Below, piece after piece: positions 11,883 to 24,248 of a DNA stretch of 64,000 bases. Below the pieces are notes generated by a model, which saw nothing but the letters and a program-made list of their open reading frames with translations, searched no databases and was not told where the DNA came from. How positions within the stretch are numbered: position 1 is the first letter of the stretch; the number at the start of each line of letters is the position of its first letter. The translations under genes were made by a program, and so were the position numbers. Origin of the DNA: Leguminivora glycinivorella (Eukaryota; Arthropoda; Insecta; Lepidoptera; Tortricidae); the NCBI RefSeq assembly GCF_023078275.1, contig NC_062972.1, positions 12,212,191 to 12,276,190 on the forward strand. Direction: 5' to 3'.

Positions 11883-12109
11883 CTATCGTTCGCTAGTTTG
11901 CAGGTGGTACAACGACATCTAGCGAGCGATCTTCTCACTAATATTAATTCCACGTCTTGGAAACCACGTTGCACTGCACTATCGTTCGCTAGTTTGCGGC
12001 TGGTACAGCGACATCTACCGGGAATTTGAGTAAACTTTCTGCGCTCGACGTTGTGCTATGCTACAATCTCCCCCTCAGTTTCGTAGGGCGACTCGACCAC
12101 TCGAGATAG

Positions 12110-12421
12110 TGCAACATAATTTAGTTAAGTATGTGAGTGAATATTTTGTTCGTTGATAAAGACTACAAGGCGACAGGGTACTAAAGTGGATTTCAGCTCT
12201 CTGTGCACTTTCTATCTTAGAGATGCTCGGAGACTGACTTTCAACGAACCTGTGGTTAGCTTAGTGTATTTGTGGTTTGCTCCCGCATTTGTGGGTCCTA
12301 CCCTGTACACGATTTTGTTGCCTTATTTTTGAAACCCCTTGTATTGCGTAAAGTTAAAATAAATACATATTCGCTACTCATCTTCTCTCTGTTTTCGCCC
12401 CATCGACCCCGCCACACTACA
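12110..12421 (+). repeat. 5' LTR of a Ty3/gypsy-like element
   Basis: About 312 bp with TG…CA ends, followed two to three bases later by a TGG-starting primer-binding-site-like sequence and then a gag frame, which fixes it as the 5' LTR. It contains AAATAAATAC as a possible polyadenylation region. Inverted partner at 11,565-11,882. Confidence 0.8.
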
Positions 12422-12424
12422 ATC

Positions 12425-12443
12425 TGGCGTCCAACGCGGGCAC
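12425..12443 (+). other. Primer-binding site of LTR retrotransposon
   Basis: TGGCGTCCAACGCGGGCAC directly downstream of the LTR end, with the TGG expected of a sequence complementary to a tRNA 3' CCA. It resembles the TGGCGCCCAACG class of PBS; the matching tRNA was not determined. Confidence 0.65.
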
Positions 12444-12540
12444 TTCGTCGAAAAGCGAACACGTCGTAACGAAGTCGGGGCGGGTGACATCTATAAAGAT
12501 TAAGCAGAGGCCAGTTGGCAAGGCGAACGCTAACGAAGAA

Positions 12541-13266
12541 ATGTCTGTCAATATGTCCGACACCCAGCTCCAACAGCTGATCGGAGCCATAACTCAAACT
12601 CAAACCGCTCAGACTGCACGTCGCACCACATCATTCGCTACGGCAACCTTCACATATGACGGCGAGAGGGATGTAACGCGTGTGAAGACATTCCTAACTG
12701 CTGCATCCTGCTTTAAGCGCGTCGAGAAGATGACTGATGGCGATGCACTTGACAGCCTTCCGCTTATCCTAAAGGACGACGCTGCAGTTTGGTGGAATGG
12801 AGTGGCAGACAGCGTGTCCACCTGGGACGACTTTAAAAGCCGGTTGCACAGGGCTTTTGCTCCCAAAAAACCTGCGCCCATGATATACCAGGAACTCGTG
12901 GGTGTTCACCAGAAGGACAACGAGTTAACGGAAACCTTCGTCGCGACAAAAAGGGACTTAATTGCACAGCTTCCTACGCCGCGCCCCTCGGAGAGTATCC
13001 AACTCGACATGGTACATGGATCACTGCATAAGAAGATCAGGGAGAAAGTACTGCGAGAGATGGTCACGAGCTTTGACGATCTTCTAACGGCTGCCCAAAG
13101 TGCGGAAGAACTGTTTGATACAAAACCCCAGCCAGCAGCAAAGGGCCGCATCCGTTGTAGCTATTGCAAGAACATTGGTCACTCTGTGGATGTGTGTCGG
13201 AAAAAGAAGTTCGCAGAGAGCAAGTCCGCTACAATACTAATATATCATATGTGTATCCATATGTAA
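12541..13266 (+). pseudogene. Gag polyprotein fragment of a Ty3/gypsy-like retrotransposon
   Basis: The first ATG in frame is at 12,541 (a second at 12,553); the open frame itself reaches back to 12,484 without an ATG. The protein has a capsid-like region (FTYDGERDVTRVKTFL, then DDAAVWWNGV, TWDDFKSRLHRAFAP and the typical YQELVGVHQKDNELTETFV) and one CCHC zinc knuckle, C-S-Y-C-x4-H-x4-C, around 13,165-13,200. This is the order of Ty3/gypsy Gag, the family from which Arc proteins derive. Similarity stops just after the knuckle at about 13,230 and unrelated AT-rich DNA follows; no protease, reverse transcriptase or integrase is present. It is a 3'-truncated element copy, though the gag part itself has no internal stop. 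Confidence 0.85.
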
Positions 13267-13269
13267 TGT

Positions 13270-15557
13270 AAAATACCCTATCCCTATCAAGGTATTGTAT
13301 TATTTGTATTGTATGGACAAGTTCGAAAACAAGTATTAAGCCAAGGATGTTTCAATAGACAGCGCCTCAGAGTTTTTATCTACAGAAAGTGTAAGTGTTA
13401 CGAAGTTCATTGAAACGGTTAAACATTTTAAAGAGTGACTTGGTTTTTTGTAATAAAAGTGCTATAACTTAGTAAAAAATGTTTCGGGAACTTGCCGCAA
13501 ACTGCTCAGGCGAAAGTAATTCAAACAAAGTAGATAAAAGTTGTGGCGCTAAGGAAGCGATTAAAAGAAAAATTAGCATTCTTTCAAATTAATTACTCTC
13601 GTAATAAAAGTTTTTATGGGGAAATATGAGAGTTTAATACCATACTTTTCTCAAGACGCTTATTTTGTGCCCTACCTAGTGCAAAAGTACATATACAAAA
13701 TTAAAGTTAAATTCAACAAGTGTACGAGTAATTCGTTTGTTTTCCATCTATCTTTTCTTAGAGGTTGAAGTTTAAAACTTAAAAACTGTACTTAGTCCTT
13801 TCAAAAAATATCCTAGATAAGAGAGAGATAACCAAATATGGACAGACCAGATCAAGGTCGCAACTAGTAAGTGCTCGGCTTACGAATATGCGAATGTACC
13901 TTCACGGAAAGTTGCAGTCCGCGACAAATGGCGCCGTATCTTGATGCGATAATCAAAATCACTCATTGTGATCCACAATGATGACTGCGACCATTCTGGC
14001 AAGAGTGTTCCGACTAAGAAGAAGAGAGAGAACCAATCCTTCGAATCAGAGGCTCAAAACGAAATTTACAAACAATAGTTAGGATTTAGTTTATAGGATA
14101 ACTCACACCAAAAACGACATGAATGAATGTGAGTTATCTACGTTAATAAGACCTACTTTAACAAGGAGTAGATTGTTATGCCTATCTGAGCATCCCAATA
14201 ACTGAATGTCCATTTCAACATGTGTTAAATGGCTTCGAATTGTCAGAACAATGCCTGCAATATTAACTTGTTGTTAGGAACCAAGCCCGTTTTGCAGCTA
14301 TCGATTACTCGTTAGCCAAAAGGCAGTTTTTACCGGCATAGATTTCCCTAACGGTTCGGCTGCCAAAGTTTGCCATCTGTTGATTTTCGTCCACAGATGC
14401 AAGAACCGAATTTATTAATTAGTCATAAACAATACATCCTGGAAATATGTATGATAATGAAAATTCTATGATAGAAATGGTGATTTCAATCATACAAGGT
14501 GATTTTTTACAAGCACGCAATGTTTAGCAATACACCTAACCTCATGTAATTTTTACTTTTTTACAGGCTTTCAAATTTTGAAAATTGATCATACCATACC
14601 TTTTCGAATATGACTAGGCAGGCAAGCGCATAGTCGCGCGTTAAATGATGAGTACTGACTGACGATATCGATATACTTACGGCCTGATGTTTTATTTATT
14701 TATTTTATTTTGTCATTTATCACGCGACCATGCTTGCCTGTCAGACCGTAAGCCCACTATTTGTAAGTGCGATAGGGACGGCCTGATGTTTTATCACTTG
14801 TCGCGCGACCATGCCTGCCTGCGGTTTGGATTTGGTTTGATGTTTCAAAGTTAGTAGGTACTTTCCTCATGTTCGTGTGGTGCAAGTATTTTTCTTTAAG
14901 GTTGACTGTCACTTAATATTAAAAGAGCGACTAAACAACAACTTTGCCCCTTTAAAAATAACTGTTTTACTCGGTTTCCTGATGGCCTGGAGGGCAATTT
15001 TTGAATCTCGTATACGGGATTTTGTCACTAAAATACCGGTTGAAAACGGTGACTTCTTGCTTATTATTTTCAGTGACAATTTTCTGAATTCGAACGCGTG
15101 AGACTCAAAAATCGGCTCGCAAGTTCTTCTATAACTTTAAGAAATAGGTACTCCAATTTATTGAAAATTAATATTATGTACCTACACATTTTAAATAAAT
15201 TTCATGAAAATGGTTAAAATTTTGCAGTGCGTTATATGAATACAATGCCAGTAGCTTTAAAGTTATTTTCGCGGTAATGAAACGGGTCTGTTAAAGTCGA
15301 AAACTTAGTGGTTTATCCTTGGGCATGCTTCGAGGATATTGACTCACGGTTCTCTTTATTTTATTTGACTTTTCTCATCCCCGCTTAGTTTTCTCCGATT
15401 CGTGTTTTTGTTAAGATTTTTTCTAAGCTACCGGTAAATCCGATCCATTGTTTGCTGAATTCGAACCATTTAGCTCCACAACACAACTAACGGCAAAGGA
15501 GAGTTGTTTATAAATAGTGATCGTAAATCCATTTCATCGTTCATTTAAAGATAAGAA
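13270..15557. other. Intergenic, no gene recognised
   Basis: No gene structure found. A short diverged duplication occurs at about 14,680-14,820, where ACGGCCTGATGTTTTAT and CGCGACCATGC..GCCTG each occur twice. Near 15,490 and 15,565, GGAGAGTTGTT is duplicated, straddling the start of the next element. Confidence 0.5.
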
Positions 15558-16902
15558 TAGGGAATGCAAAGGAGAGTTGTTGCCAAATAAATAGTAAATA
15601 TACTCAAAAATCGAAATTTAAAAAATCCATTTCTTGTAGATATCGTTCATTTAAAAATTCGTTTTCTACATGAAAACGTTTATTTTTTGTATATATTGTG
15701 GTATTGAAAACACGTCTGTTATATCTTACCCACTGTAATACGTCGACAGTCAATACGCGCGAGAGGGATGACTGGTTGTCGTTTCATAAACGTACTAAGT
15801 ACAATTATGTCTGCCGACATGTTTCGTGGCGTATGGAGAGTATGGAGATCCATCATGCTCTTGCAGCGGCTAGAGTCCGTGTATTGTTGCCTGCACTGGT
15901 GCCTGCATAGTCGGTTCCAAGATAAAAAAAAAAACCTGATTTCTATAAAACCAACAAGTTTGGACTGTGGATAGTCAGTTCACTATCCACAGTTGGGTTT
16001 ATAAACTCCAAATTTAGACCCCGAATGAAGGATAAGACCATTAATTCACTCATTGTTATTTAAATATTTGATTAGCTTTAATAAGATCCGGGTCCTCCTC
16101 GCCATGGTATCTTCATTGCTGAGGGTCGTGAAGTCCCAATATAATCAGTTTTATTCTGACTTTCTGTTCCGGTTCTGAAGTTGGGTGTAGAGGATAGAAA
16201 GGATCTCATCTGTCCATCTTGCGACCTCTGGATCGTTAGCCATCAACCTTGCCAGTAATGATTAGTTGCTCAAGGTTGTGGCCTTTTTCCCTCCAAAAAC
16301 TCCAAAATTCTACGTAAACAGATGGTTGATAACCTGGTGTTGATTTTCAATTCGCGTAAGATAGACACATTTGTACGGAAGGCAATTCAGGGTATTTGCA
16401 AAATCTTCATCTAGCACCGCATCTTGAAAATCTCAATGCGGTTGCAGCCTTTTTCAGACTAGATGAAAATGGAGAAGACTAGAGCGTAAACCATTCCGGT
16501 TTTGGTTTTTCTAGAGACATACGGTTCTCAGGAACCAAGACTTATGGAGATAATCCTTGTAGCTAGGACTCTTTTGGCCATTCCTATGCGTATTCTGATT
16601 TTCTTTTTCAGAAGAACCGATATTGTCGATGTTTGCGCCGAAGTATATGAAGTCATCTACTGTTACTGGCCTAAGAGCACCTGAGTGTTGTATCTACCTA
16701 CCACAATCCACCACCATGAGCTTGGTTTTTACTGTGGTTAATCTGGAGATGCGTTTCCAGACTGATGCGTTCCATTTTACCAGTGCTGTCAACCATTTCC
16801 GCTTCATTGGCGGCCAGAAATTTGGTGTTATCTGCCTATCGAAGATTCGTTATTTTGGTGCGCACCAATGATGATTCTTCCCTCCCAGCTTCCGCAGGAT
16901 TT
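15558..16902 (-). mobile_element. Truncated inverted copy of the 2.18-kb hAT-like element
   Basis: It begins TAGGGAATGCAA, the same tip as the intact element at 18,136-20,316, and is the inverted counterpart of that element's right 1.44 kb with indels near the tip. Similarity ends abruptly at CTTCCGCAGGA (about 16,902), where the other copy continues for another 738 bp, so the second terminus is missing. It includes the same dead LINE segment as the intact copy. Nothing here encodes a protein; the small frames mirror those in the other copy. Confidence 0.8.
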
Positions 16903-17977
16903 TTTGTAACAAATAAAAGAAGATAAGAGTTTAATGGAACATTCATCCCTCATTGTTAATGAACATTCTAGATAAGAAGATTTCCATTTCCTCGTGTGTC
17001 GTGTCTTAATTTACAATAGGTAAAATGTTTATGTAAATCAAATAATTATAACAAAAGCACTAAATCAATACACATTTTGTTTCTCATATTGTAATCAATC
17101 AAATAATATTTTCGGTATATGTAAGAAGTTAACAACCCAGGTGAGTCAAGATGATTTAGAAATTTTAATACATAGAAAAACCATAGATAGAAATATAGTG
17201 CTGTTCCCTAGCTAAAGCTAGCAAATATTTTATGGAAAATATCAACTGTTGTGTCGCTGCGCGAGTAGCAAAGTAGCCGTGAAATTATTCCGTACTCGAC
17301 TCCAAAGCCAGTACGCAAACGTTCGAGAGAAAATTAAATCGTATGGAAACTAGTCACTTGATAAATAAGTCGCAGTAAACAGTGCTGAGCCTACGGCTTC
17401 GGGTGATAAGACGGTAGAAGTTTTTGGAATTGAGCTACAATTGAGTAGATAACTGATGTGTTTATTATGAGAAAAATACATTTTATTTTCTAATTTTTAT
17501 CACATTCAAGTTTCATTTTCATGTTTTAATAATTTATAGTCTCGTAAGCTCATAGCGTTAGGAGAAAGCTTTATAATGATACATCATATAAAAATGCACT
17601 TTTTTTCCTTTACGAGAAAATATTAATATTGATCTTAATAAACCCTTATTAATTTTTAAATACTAAATTGAAAAAAATATACTTTACAGGATTAAAAATT
17701 TTTTCAATACTGTCTCAATGCTAGTGCTAACGGTTACTGAGATTATCCGCGGACGGACGGACACGGACGGACGGACGGACGGACGGTGACAGACAGACAT
17801 GTCTTATAAGGGTAGTTGAATGCGGAACCCTAAAAATGTACGAGAATTGTACTAAATTGTACGAGGATTAAATCAATACTGTCTCAATGCTTTACGTCGA
17901 GTTTCTAGGACAAAATGCGTACCTTGTTATGTGACTTATTAAGCCCATGTCTTGGTAGAGCATTTTGAGACTTTGGG
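16903..17977. other. Intergenic, with one partial GGTTCCGTAG-family repeat
   Basis: No gene. About 17,600-17,833 is a diverged piece of the dispersed family seen at 4,773 and 29,341, including CTAACGGTTACTGAGATTATCCGCGGACGG, a GGAC array (about 17,753-17,787) and GGAACCCTAAAAA at its end. Confidence 0.6.
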
Positions 17978-18135
17978 ACCCCCCAATTAGCGTAAGTCGT
18001 TAACAAAAATTAACTCACTGTCAGTTTTGTGACGATAATTAAGCATGAAATTACAATAAAAATATTTTTTTGTATTAATTACATAAACTTTAAGCGATAA
18101 TCTACAGTTAGAATGTAAAAAAAGTAAATTTTTAG

Positions 18136-20316
18136 TAGGGAATGCAATTACCGGTCGTTTTTCAAAACCGGTAATTTACCGACATAGCGTCGCAAAAACC
18201 GGTAAACCGGTAATTTCCCGGTTTTGATTTTATTTCATGAAAAATCAATATTTTCCGTCAAAATCGATAATTAAGTAGTTTTTTTAGTAGTGTTCATTAA
18301 ACTACCACTTTCAAAAGACAAATATGATTAATGAAATCTTGAAAAAAGCAGGTTTTAGGACTTTGTTACAAAAAATAAATACATTTTAGATGCTAAATCT
18401 TACAATTAGCACTCATCTTCGATAAAATCAATAAAGATACTAGAAATCATCATAGATTATTCATATAAGTATCACGTATTTGTAATTGCGTAAAGGACAA
18501 CTGCAGGACCCTGGTTCTTATATCCCACCAGAAACGTGCTGTGTTACACAGCAGATTATAATATGTCACATGCTGGACTGGCAGATCCCGCAAAAACAGG
18601 CAAGTTTCGTCAAGGGCAAAGGTGCAAACAGATCCTAAATATACGTCCATTGATAGAGATGGCTTATGAATTCAGTACTTCGATGATCCTCTGCTTCATC
18701 GACTATTGCAATGCATCGTTTTGTCATCAAGCATTTGGTAGCTTTCATTGAATTGAAATTCCGTTGAAAAAGGAAACTGAATTAACAGAGAACCTTCGAG
18801 CCCTTTTACTTTTGTAAAAGGTGTTGATAAGATTACCCGTCACCTGCCTTCGGTGAATATGTCATCAGAAGAGCCTGCGGAAGCTGGGAGGGAAGAATCA
18901 TCATTGGTGCGCACCAAAATAACGAATCTTCGATAGGCAGATAACACCAAATTTCTGGCCGCCAATGAAGCGGAAATGGTTGACAGCACTGGTAAAATGG
19001 AACGCATCAGTCTGGAAACGCATCTCCAGATTAACCACAGTAAAAACCAAGCTCATGGTGGTGGATTGTGGTAGGTAGATACAACACTCAGGTGCTCTTA
19101 GGCCAGTAACAGTAGATGACTTCATATACTTCGGCGCAAACATCGACAATATCGGTTCTTCTGAAAAAGAAAATCAGAATACGCATAGGAATGGCCAAAA
19201 GAGTCCTAGCTACAAGGATTATCTCCATAAGTCTTGGTTCCTGAGAACCGTATGTCTCTAGAAAAACCAAAACCGGAATGGTTTACGCTCTAGTCTTCTC
19301 CATTTTCATCTAGTCTGAAAAGGCTGCAACCGCATTGAGATATTCAAGATGCGGTGCTAGATGAAGATTTTGCAAATACCCTGAATTGCCTTCCGTACAA
19401 ATGTGTCTATCTTACGCGAATTGAAAATCAACACCAGGTTATCAACCATCTGTTTACGTAGAATTTTGGAGTTTTTGGAGGAAAAAGGCCACAACCTTGA
19501 GCAACTAATCATTACTGGCAAGGTTGATGGCTAACGATCCAGAGGTCGCAAGATGGACAGATGAGATCCTTTCTATCCTCTACACCCAACTTCAGAACCG
19601 GAACAGAAAGTCAGAATAAAACTGATTATATTGGGACTTCACGACCCTCAGCAATGAAGATACCATGGCGAGGAGGACCCGGATCTTATTAAAGCTAATC
19701 AAATATTTAAATAACAATGAGTGAATTAATGGTCTTATCCTTCATTCGGGGTCTAAATTTGGAGTTTATAAACCCAACTGTGGATAGTGAACTGACTATC
19801 CACAGTCCAAACTTGTTGGTTTTATAGAAATCAGGTTTTTTTTTTTTATCTTGGAACCGACTATGCAGGCACGCACAGTGCAGGCAACAATACACGGACT
19901 CTAGCCGCTGCAAGAGCATGATGGATCTCCATACTCTCCATACGCCACGAAACATGTCGGCAGACATAATTGTACTTAGTACGTTTATGAAACGACAACC
20001 AGTCATCCCTCTCGCGCGTATTGACTGTCGACGTATTACAGTGGGTAAGATATAACAGACATGTTTTCAATACCACAATATATACAAAAAATAAACGTTT
20101 TCATGTAGAAAACGAATTTTTACTAAATAAAGTGATTACCAGAAGTATCTACAAGTGTTTATTTACGAAGAAACAGCGACAGAAGTGCTTTTTGTAGTAA
20201 TTTTAAATTTCGGTAAAAAACCGGTTTTTGAGTATATTTACCGGTAATTTACCGAACCCAAATTTGGCAACATTACCGGGAAACCGGTAAACCGGTTTAC
20301 CGGTTTGCATTCCCTA
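18136..20316 (+). mobile_element. hAT-like non-autonomous element, 2,181 bp
   Basis: The tips are TAGGGAATGCAA and its exact complement, flanked by an identical 8-bp duplication ATTTTTAG (18,128-18,135 and 20,317-20,324), the signature of hAT transposition. Both subterminal 100 bp are packed with ACCGGTAA/TTTACCGG motifs in both orientations, as expected of hAT transposase-binding sites. No hAT transposase is recognisable inside; the centre is a dead LINE fragment. Confidence 0.85.
18870..19705 (+). pseudogene. Dead LINE reverse-transcriptase C-terminal segment carried inside the hAT element
   Basis: In broken plus-strand frames one reads KLMVVDC, then VDDFIYFGANIDNIGSSEKE and IRIRIGMAKRVLATRII, and further on LIITGKVDG, stop, RSRGRKM. 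These match in order the late reverse-transcriptase motif (..VMVVd…V.dF.YLGs.I…eI..RI..Ak) and the C-terminal GKieGkR.rGR motif of insect LINE proteins. Stops and frameshifts throughout. The same segment is present, inverted, in the truncated copy at 15,558-16,902, so it was part of the element before that copy arose. Confidence 0.75.
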
Positions 20317-20412
20317 ATTTTTAGACAGATTTTATGCTTAATTGTCGTCACAAAACTGACAGCGAGTTAATTTTTATTAACAACTAACTTATGCTAATTG
20401 GGGGGACCCAAA

Positions 20413-22816
20413 TTCTGAAAATGTCCGTTATAAGACTTATAAGTAAAAAATATAATAGCAAATAAATACGGCTACTCAAAGTTGTCTTCATACGAGTACT
20501 TAACGATACAGTCTTTAGCGGTGACATATTGATCATTGTTTTCTTGTAAATACGTGTTTTTTTTTTCATTAGCGTACAATGTAGTACAATTCACGTACAT
20601 ATTTTCTGATGCACAAGAAATTTGAAAACTGGACTGTTACATAGTGAAATAGATAGCGCCCGCTAGACAGTATGCTTCCTAGCGGTGACACATTGATCAC
20701 TGTTTTCTTATAAATACGTATAGTACATTTTTTTAATAAGCATACAATTTAACATAGTAAATATCTTACTTAAAAGAAGTCTTCTGTTTGTTTCTAGTTA
20801 TGTGTTAAAGTGTAACCAATAAATCATTTTTCATTTTCATTTTTTTTCATTTAATACAATTCTCGTACATTCTTTTGATGTAACTTTGGATTCCGTACGA
20901 TACCATGTCACCGCTAGAAAGTATGGCACAACTTAGAACATGCATTATCGTGAGTCGTGAAAACTTATTTTCTAATGTAGGTAGGTATTTTATAATTGAC
21001 TATAATTGGTAGGTACTTCAAGTAGCATCGAGTTAAGTTCCCTTCTAAATCCTAATGCAATGCCACTGGGCAGAACTTATAAGTAATAAAGATAGTTTTG
21101 CATACGAAATAGTAGTTTTAAACTGTTCAGCAAGTTTTGAATGTTGGCTAAACTTTTAATGGACTGCATTCAGTTTGCTTTGTCGAAACGGCCTCCGTGC
21201 CATTATTATATTAAATTTTGACATAACATTTGCGTTTATATCCTGAAGTTGTGTGCCGCAAATACCGAAATGTTATAAATAGGAGAGGAAGTTAGTTCAG
21301 CAGCGCGGTTGTTGTTAAATACCTATTTGCCTATTTTGTATGTGGCCAGAAAATAGGTCTGACCGGAATAGGAAGAGGAATTTGTCAAATGAATTTAGAT
21401 AATAGAATTATAAAGGTTCACACTGAAACTGCACGAATGATTACTGCAGCAGTTAGCAGTAATGTTTCGCTGAAAACATGCTGCATCCGAGTGTGCAACT
21501 ATCAAAAATCATGAAATCGTTGTCGCCGCTCGGATCTTTGAGATTCGCCGCAGTAACGCAGTACATGAAGTTGCAACGTCTTTTTATTCCTACTTAAAAC
21601 CTAATTGCGACTTGAGGTACTTAGTTATAGGTACCACAGAATATTTAATAGTACAAGTACAGAAGGCCCACTGCTTTGAAGTTCACGAAATGCCGCTTTT
21701 TTAAATACCTACAAAATGATTACAAAGAAACGAGCCGCACGTGCGCAGCGTCGGACGCTAGGGTTGCCTATGTATAAAAAAAATTAATACTCAGATAAAA
21801 TGTTATGCTATTATATTCAAGTCTTGGGTACTTTCTAGGTATGTACAGTATTTATATATTTTTGTTTAAATCCCAACGTCACAAGCCTGATTGACCGTTT
21901 CCGTGGGCCATAAATGACATAATCAATAGTAGATCTGTGTAAGATTGTCCTATTTTATTCATAATGTTTGTTTAACTAAGCGTTATTAGCCATTCCACAC
22001 GCGGATATCGCATAAGAACCTTTAAAAAAACTCGCGACGTATAGTAACAATAGAAAGTGCGAACGAGCGTTCCGTGAGAATGCGAGCCACCCCTGATTAG
22101 GCCGCGAACTCGCGGGCGCCCGCATGTACTTGTAGCGCGGCGATGGAATCGCGGAGTGAGCCGCCCCTGCCTATACATAAGATATATCAAAATACAAAGC
22201 GGAACCGCCATCGAATTGCTTTCCTTAATCGAGTGAGGTGAGACCGCAGTTCACTCTGTCGCTTCCACGGCCTGTTTTCAATACACCTTTAAATTGGTCT
22301 ATTAAAACTTCGCAAACTGCCTTTAGCCCGAATTGTTAGCGCTCAGCATCGAATGCAAAATATCGAACAATGACAGAAATCACACAAAGTGCTCTATTAT
22401 ATCCCGCTGCTTGTTAGAAAATAATGGCCACTTAAAACAGATAATGATGTCTCACGAGAAACCAGATGCATTCGCAGTAAATAGTGCTACTACTAGGGTT
22501 ACCAGATCAGATACCAATCCGTCTTGACAATCCTCACAAACTGCGCGAGTTCAACAAATCTAAGGTTGGGCGTTCGGCAAATATTCTTACGCTCTCATTC
22601 TGAAATGATTGTTTTGCTTTGAAACTATGTACTTTCAATAGAATAAGGTATGTCTATAAGATATTCTCTCAATAAGATTAAGGTATATTGTTAAGGTATA
22701 GTGTTATGTTAGTTTAATAGGCTGGAGGTGTAGACAAGTAAAGATGGGTTATACCTACAAGCGAGCTAAAACATAATAGAAATAAAAATATTAATATGAA
22801 TTATGATTGTTGTAAA
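20413..22816. other. Intergenic, with a diverged local duplication
   Basis: No gene recognised. About 20,510-20,590 and 20,675-20,760 are diverged direct copies (TAGCGGTGACA..TTGATCA..TGTTTTCTT.TAAATACGT). The remainder is plain AT-rich sequence with short frames. Confidence 0.5.
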
Positions 22817-23426
22817 TACACGGAGAAAAAAGTCTCGTCCATGATACCTGAATAGTGTAATCTGAACGAGAAAATCTAGTAAATTCTGGGACAATTGTTC
22901 ACATAGTATAAATAACTAAACTAGTCTGTTTAAATGCGTTGAGCTTAGTGAACTAGTTATCTTGTAATTGCTACACATTAAAATAGCGTGTATTACTAGA
23001 ATATTTAGTAATCATAACACGTGGACCGTACAAATAAATAATATTTTCTTGCAGAGCTTAATAAATGAAATGACTCCACTTAATACATTCTTGTAAAGGT
23101 AATATATACATTACGTATCATAAAATAAAAATATTGTAAGGGTCACACAGTCAAATTGTGTGTATTACTAGATTATTCAGTATTTATAACAAATGGAGTG
23201 TCTAAATAAACAAAATAATGTAAACTCCACAAGAAATTCTTGTAAAGGTTATAAAACTTTAGTTAGGCCAATAATAGGTATCGTTAAGAATACAAGTCAT
23301 CTGATATATATTACATTCTCTTCATTTATGTAAACTTCATTAAATGGTTGATAGAACAAGAAAGTTAGTTACAGCAACTGCATTTATGGTACTCTCTAAT
23401 AAATATACAATTGCGTTAACGTATTA

Positions 23427-23860
23427 TATTTTTATCGGTACCTATGAATTTGTCTGTGCACTGTATAGACAACTAACATTTCTTGTAAATGTAAAAAAAG
23501 GTTTGTTGTCTATACAAGGTGGTTCAGTAGGATTAAAGGCCGAGCCACGCCAGATACGTGTACGTAGACGTGTGCGTGGCGTGCGCGCTGTAAAGTACGA
23601 ATCTTCAAAAGAGATGATACACCGCTAGACACACACGGGAAACACGTCACACAAGCGGTGTAATCTCTAATGAGGATTCGTCATTTACACCGCGTACGCT
23701 ACGCGCACGTCTACGTACACGTATCTGGCGTGGCTCAGCCTTTAATCCTACTGTACCACCTTGTATAGATAGACAACAAACCTTTTCTTACATTTACAAG
23801 AAATGTTAGTTGTCTATACAGTGCACAGACAAATTCATAGGTACCTACCGATAAAAATGC
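23427..23860. mobile_element. Hairpin (snap-back) element, ~434 bp with ~200-bp arms
   Basis: The left arm, from TTTTTATCGGTACCTATGAA, is the near-perfect inverted copy of the right arm ending TTCATAGGTACCTACCGATAA. The arms run inward almost to the centre (…GATACACCGCT / AAGCGGTGTAATCTC), leaving a loop of about 25 bases near 23,630-23,655. The GC-rich arm core is GAGCCACGCCAGATACGTGT. It is non-coding; a transcript would fold into a long duplex. Confidence 0.8.
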
Positions 23861-24248
23861 AGGTTGCTAGGACCAGTTCCAAGAGACAGAAGCCTAGAGT
23901 TGAAACTGGGATCCGGAAACCTGGGTCACCCAGCATATGGAATGGATGCTATGAGCGGTGAAAATTGGTGAATCTGAAAGTAAATAAAATAATTATATAA
24001 TTTGTTAAAAAATATATTTCAACGATCCTTAGTACAAGACTTTGTTCATATATTCGTCAGTGTTAATAGAACCGTCCTTCATTTCGTCCAAAATTTATAT
24101 TTTGCAGTATTTTTCCACTTTTGTTCCACAGTATGGCATGGGTCACAGGAAACTTGCAACCATTGTAAATCATCTGAAAAAGACATTAAAATTTCTATGA
24201 ATAAATTTTACATTAAGTAATATTCTACGTCCACTTCAGATATATATA

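Larger units (their letters stand above)
17978..20412. repeat. Older palindromic repeat split by the hAT insertion
   Basis: 17,978-18,055 (GGACCCCCCAATTAGCGTAA… to ATAATTAAGCAT) is the inverted counterpart of 20,332-20,412. These arms of about 80 bp lie immediately outside the hAT element and its target duplication. The inserted element therefore sits in the loop of an older inverted-repeat element. Weaker similarity extends about 50 bp further out on each side. Confidence 0.7.

Noticed and set aside
12484..12540. Upstream start for the gag frame
   Set aside because: The frame there opens with GTG; in an insect the first usable start is the ATG at 12,541.
15698..16871. Small frames repeated on both arms (15,698-16,871 and 18,901-20,076)
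   Set aside because: They are antisense readings of the dead LINE segment, duplicated because the element is duplicated.
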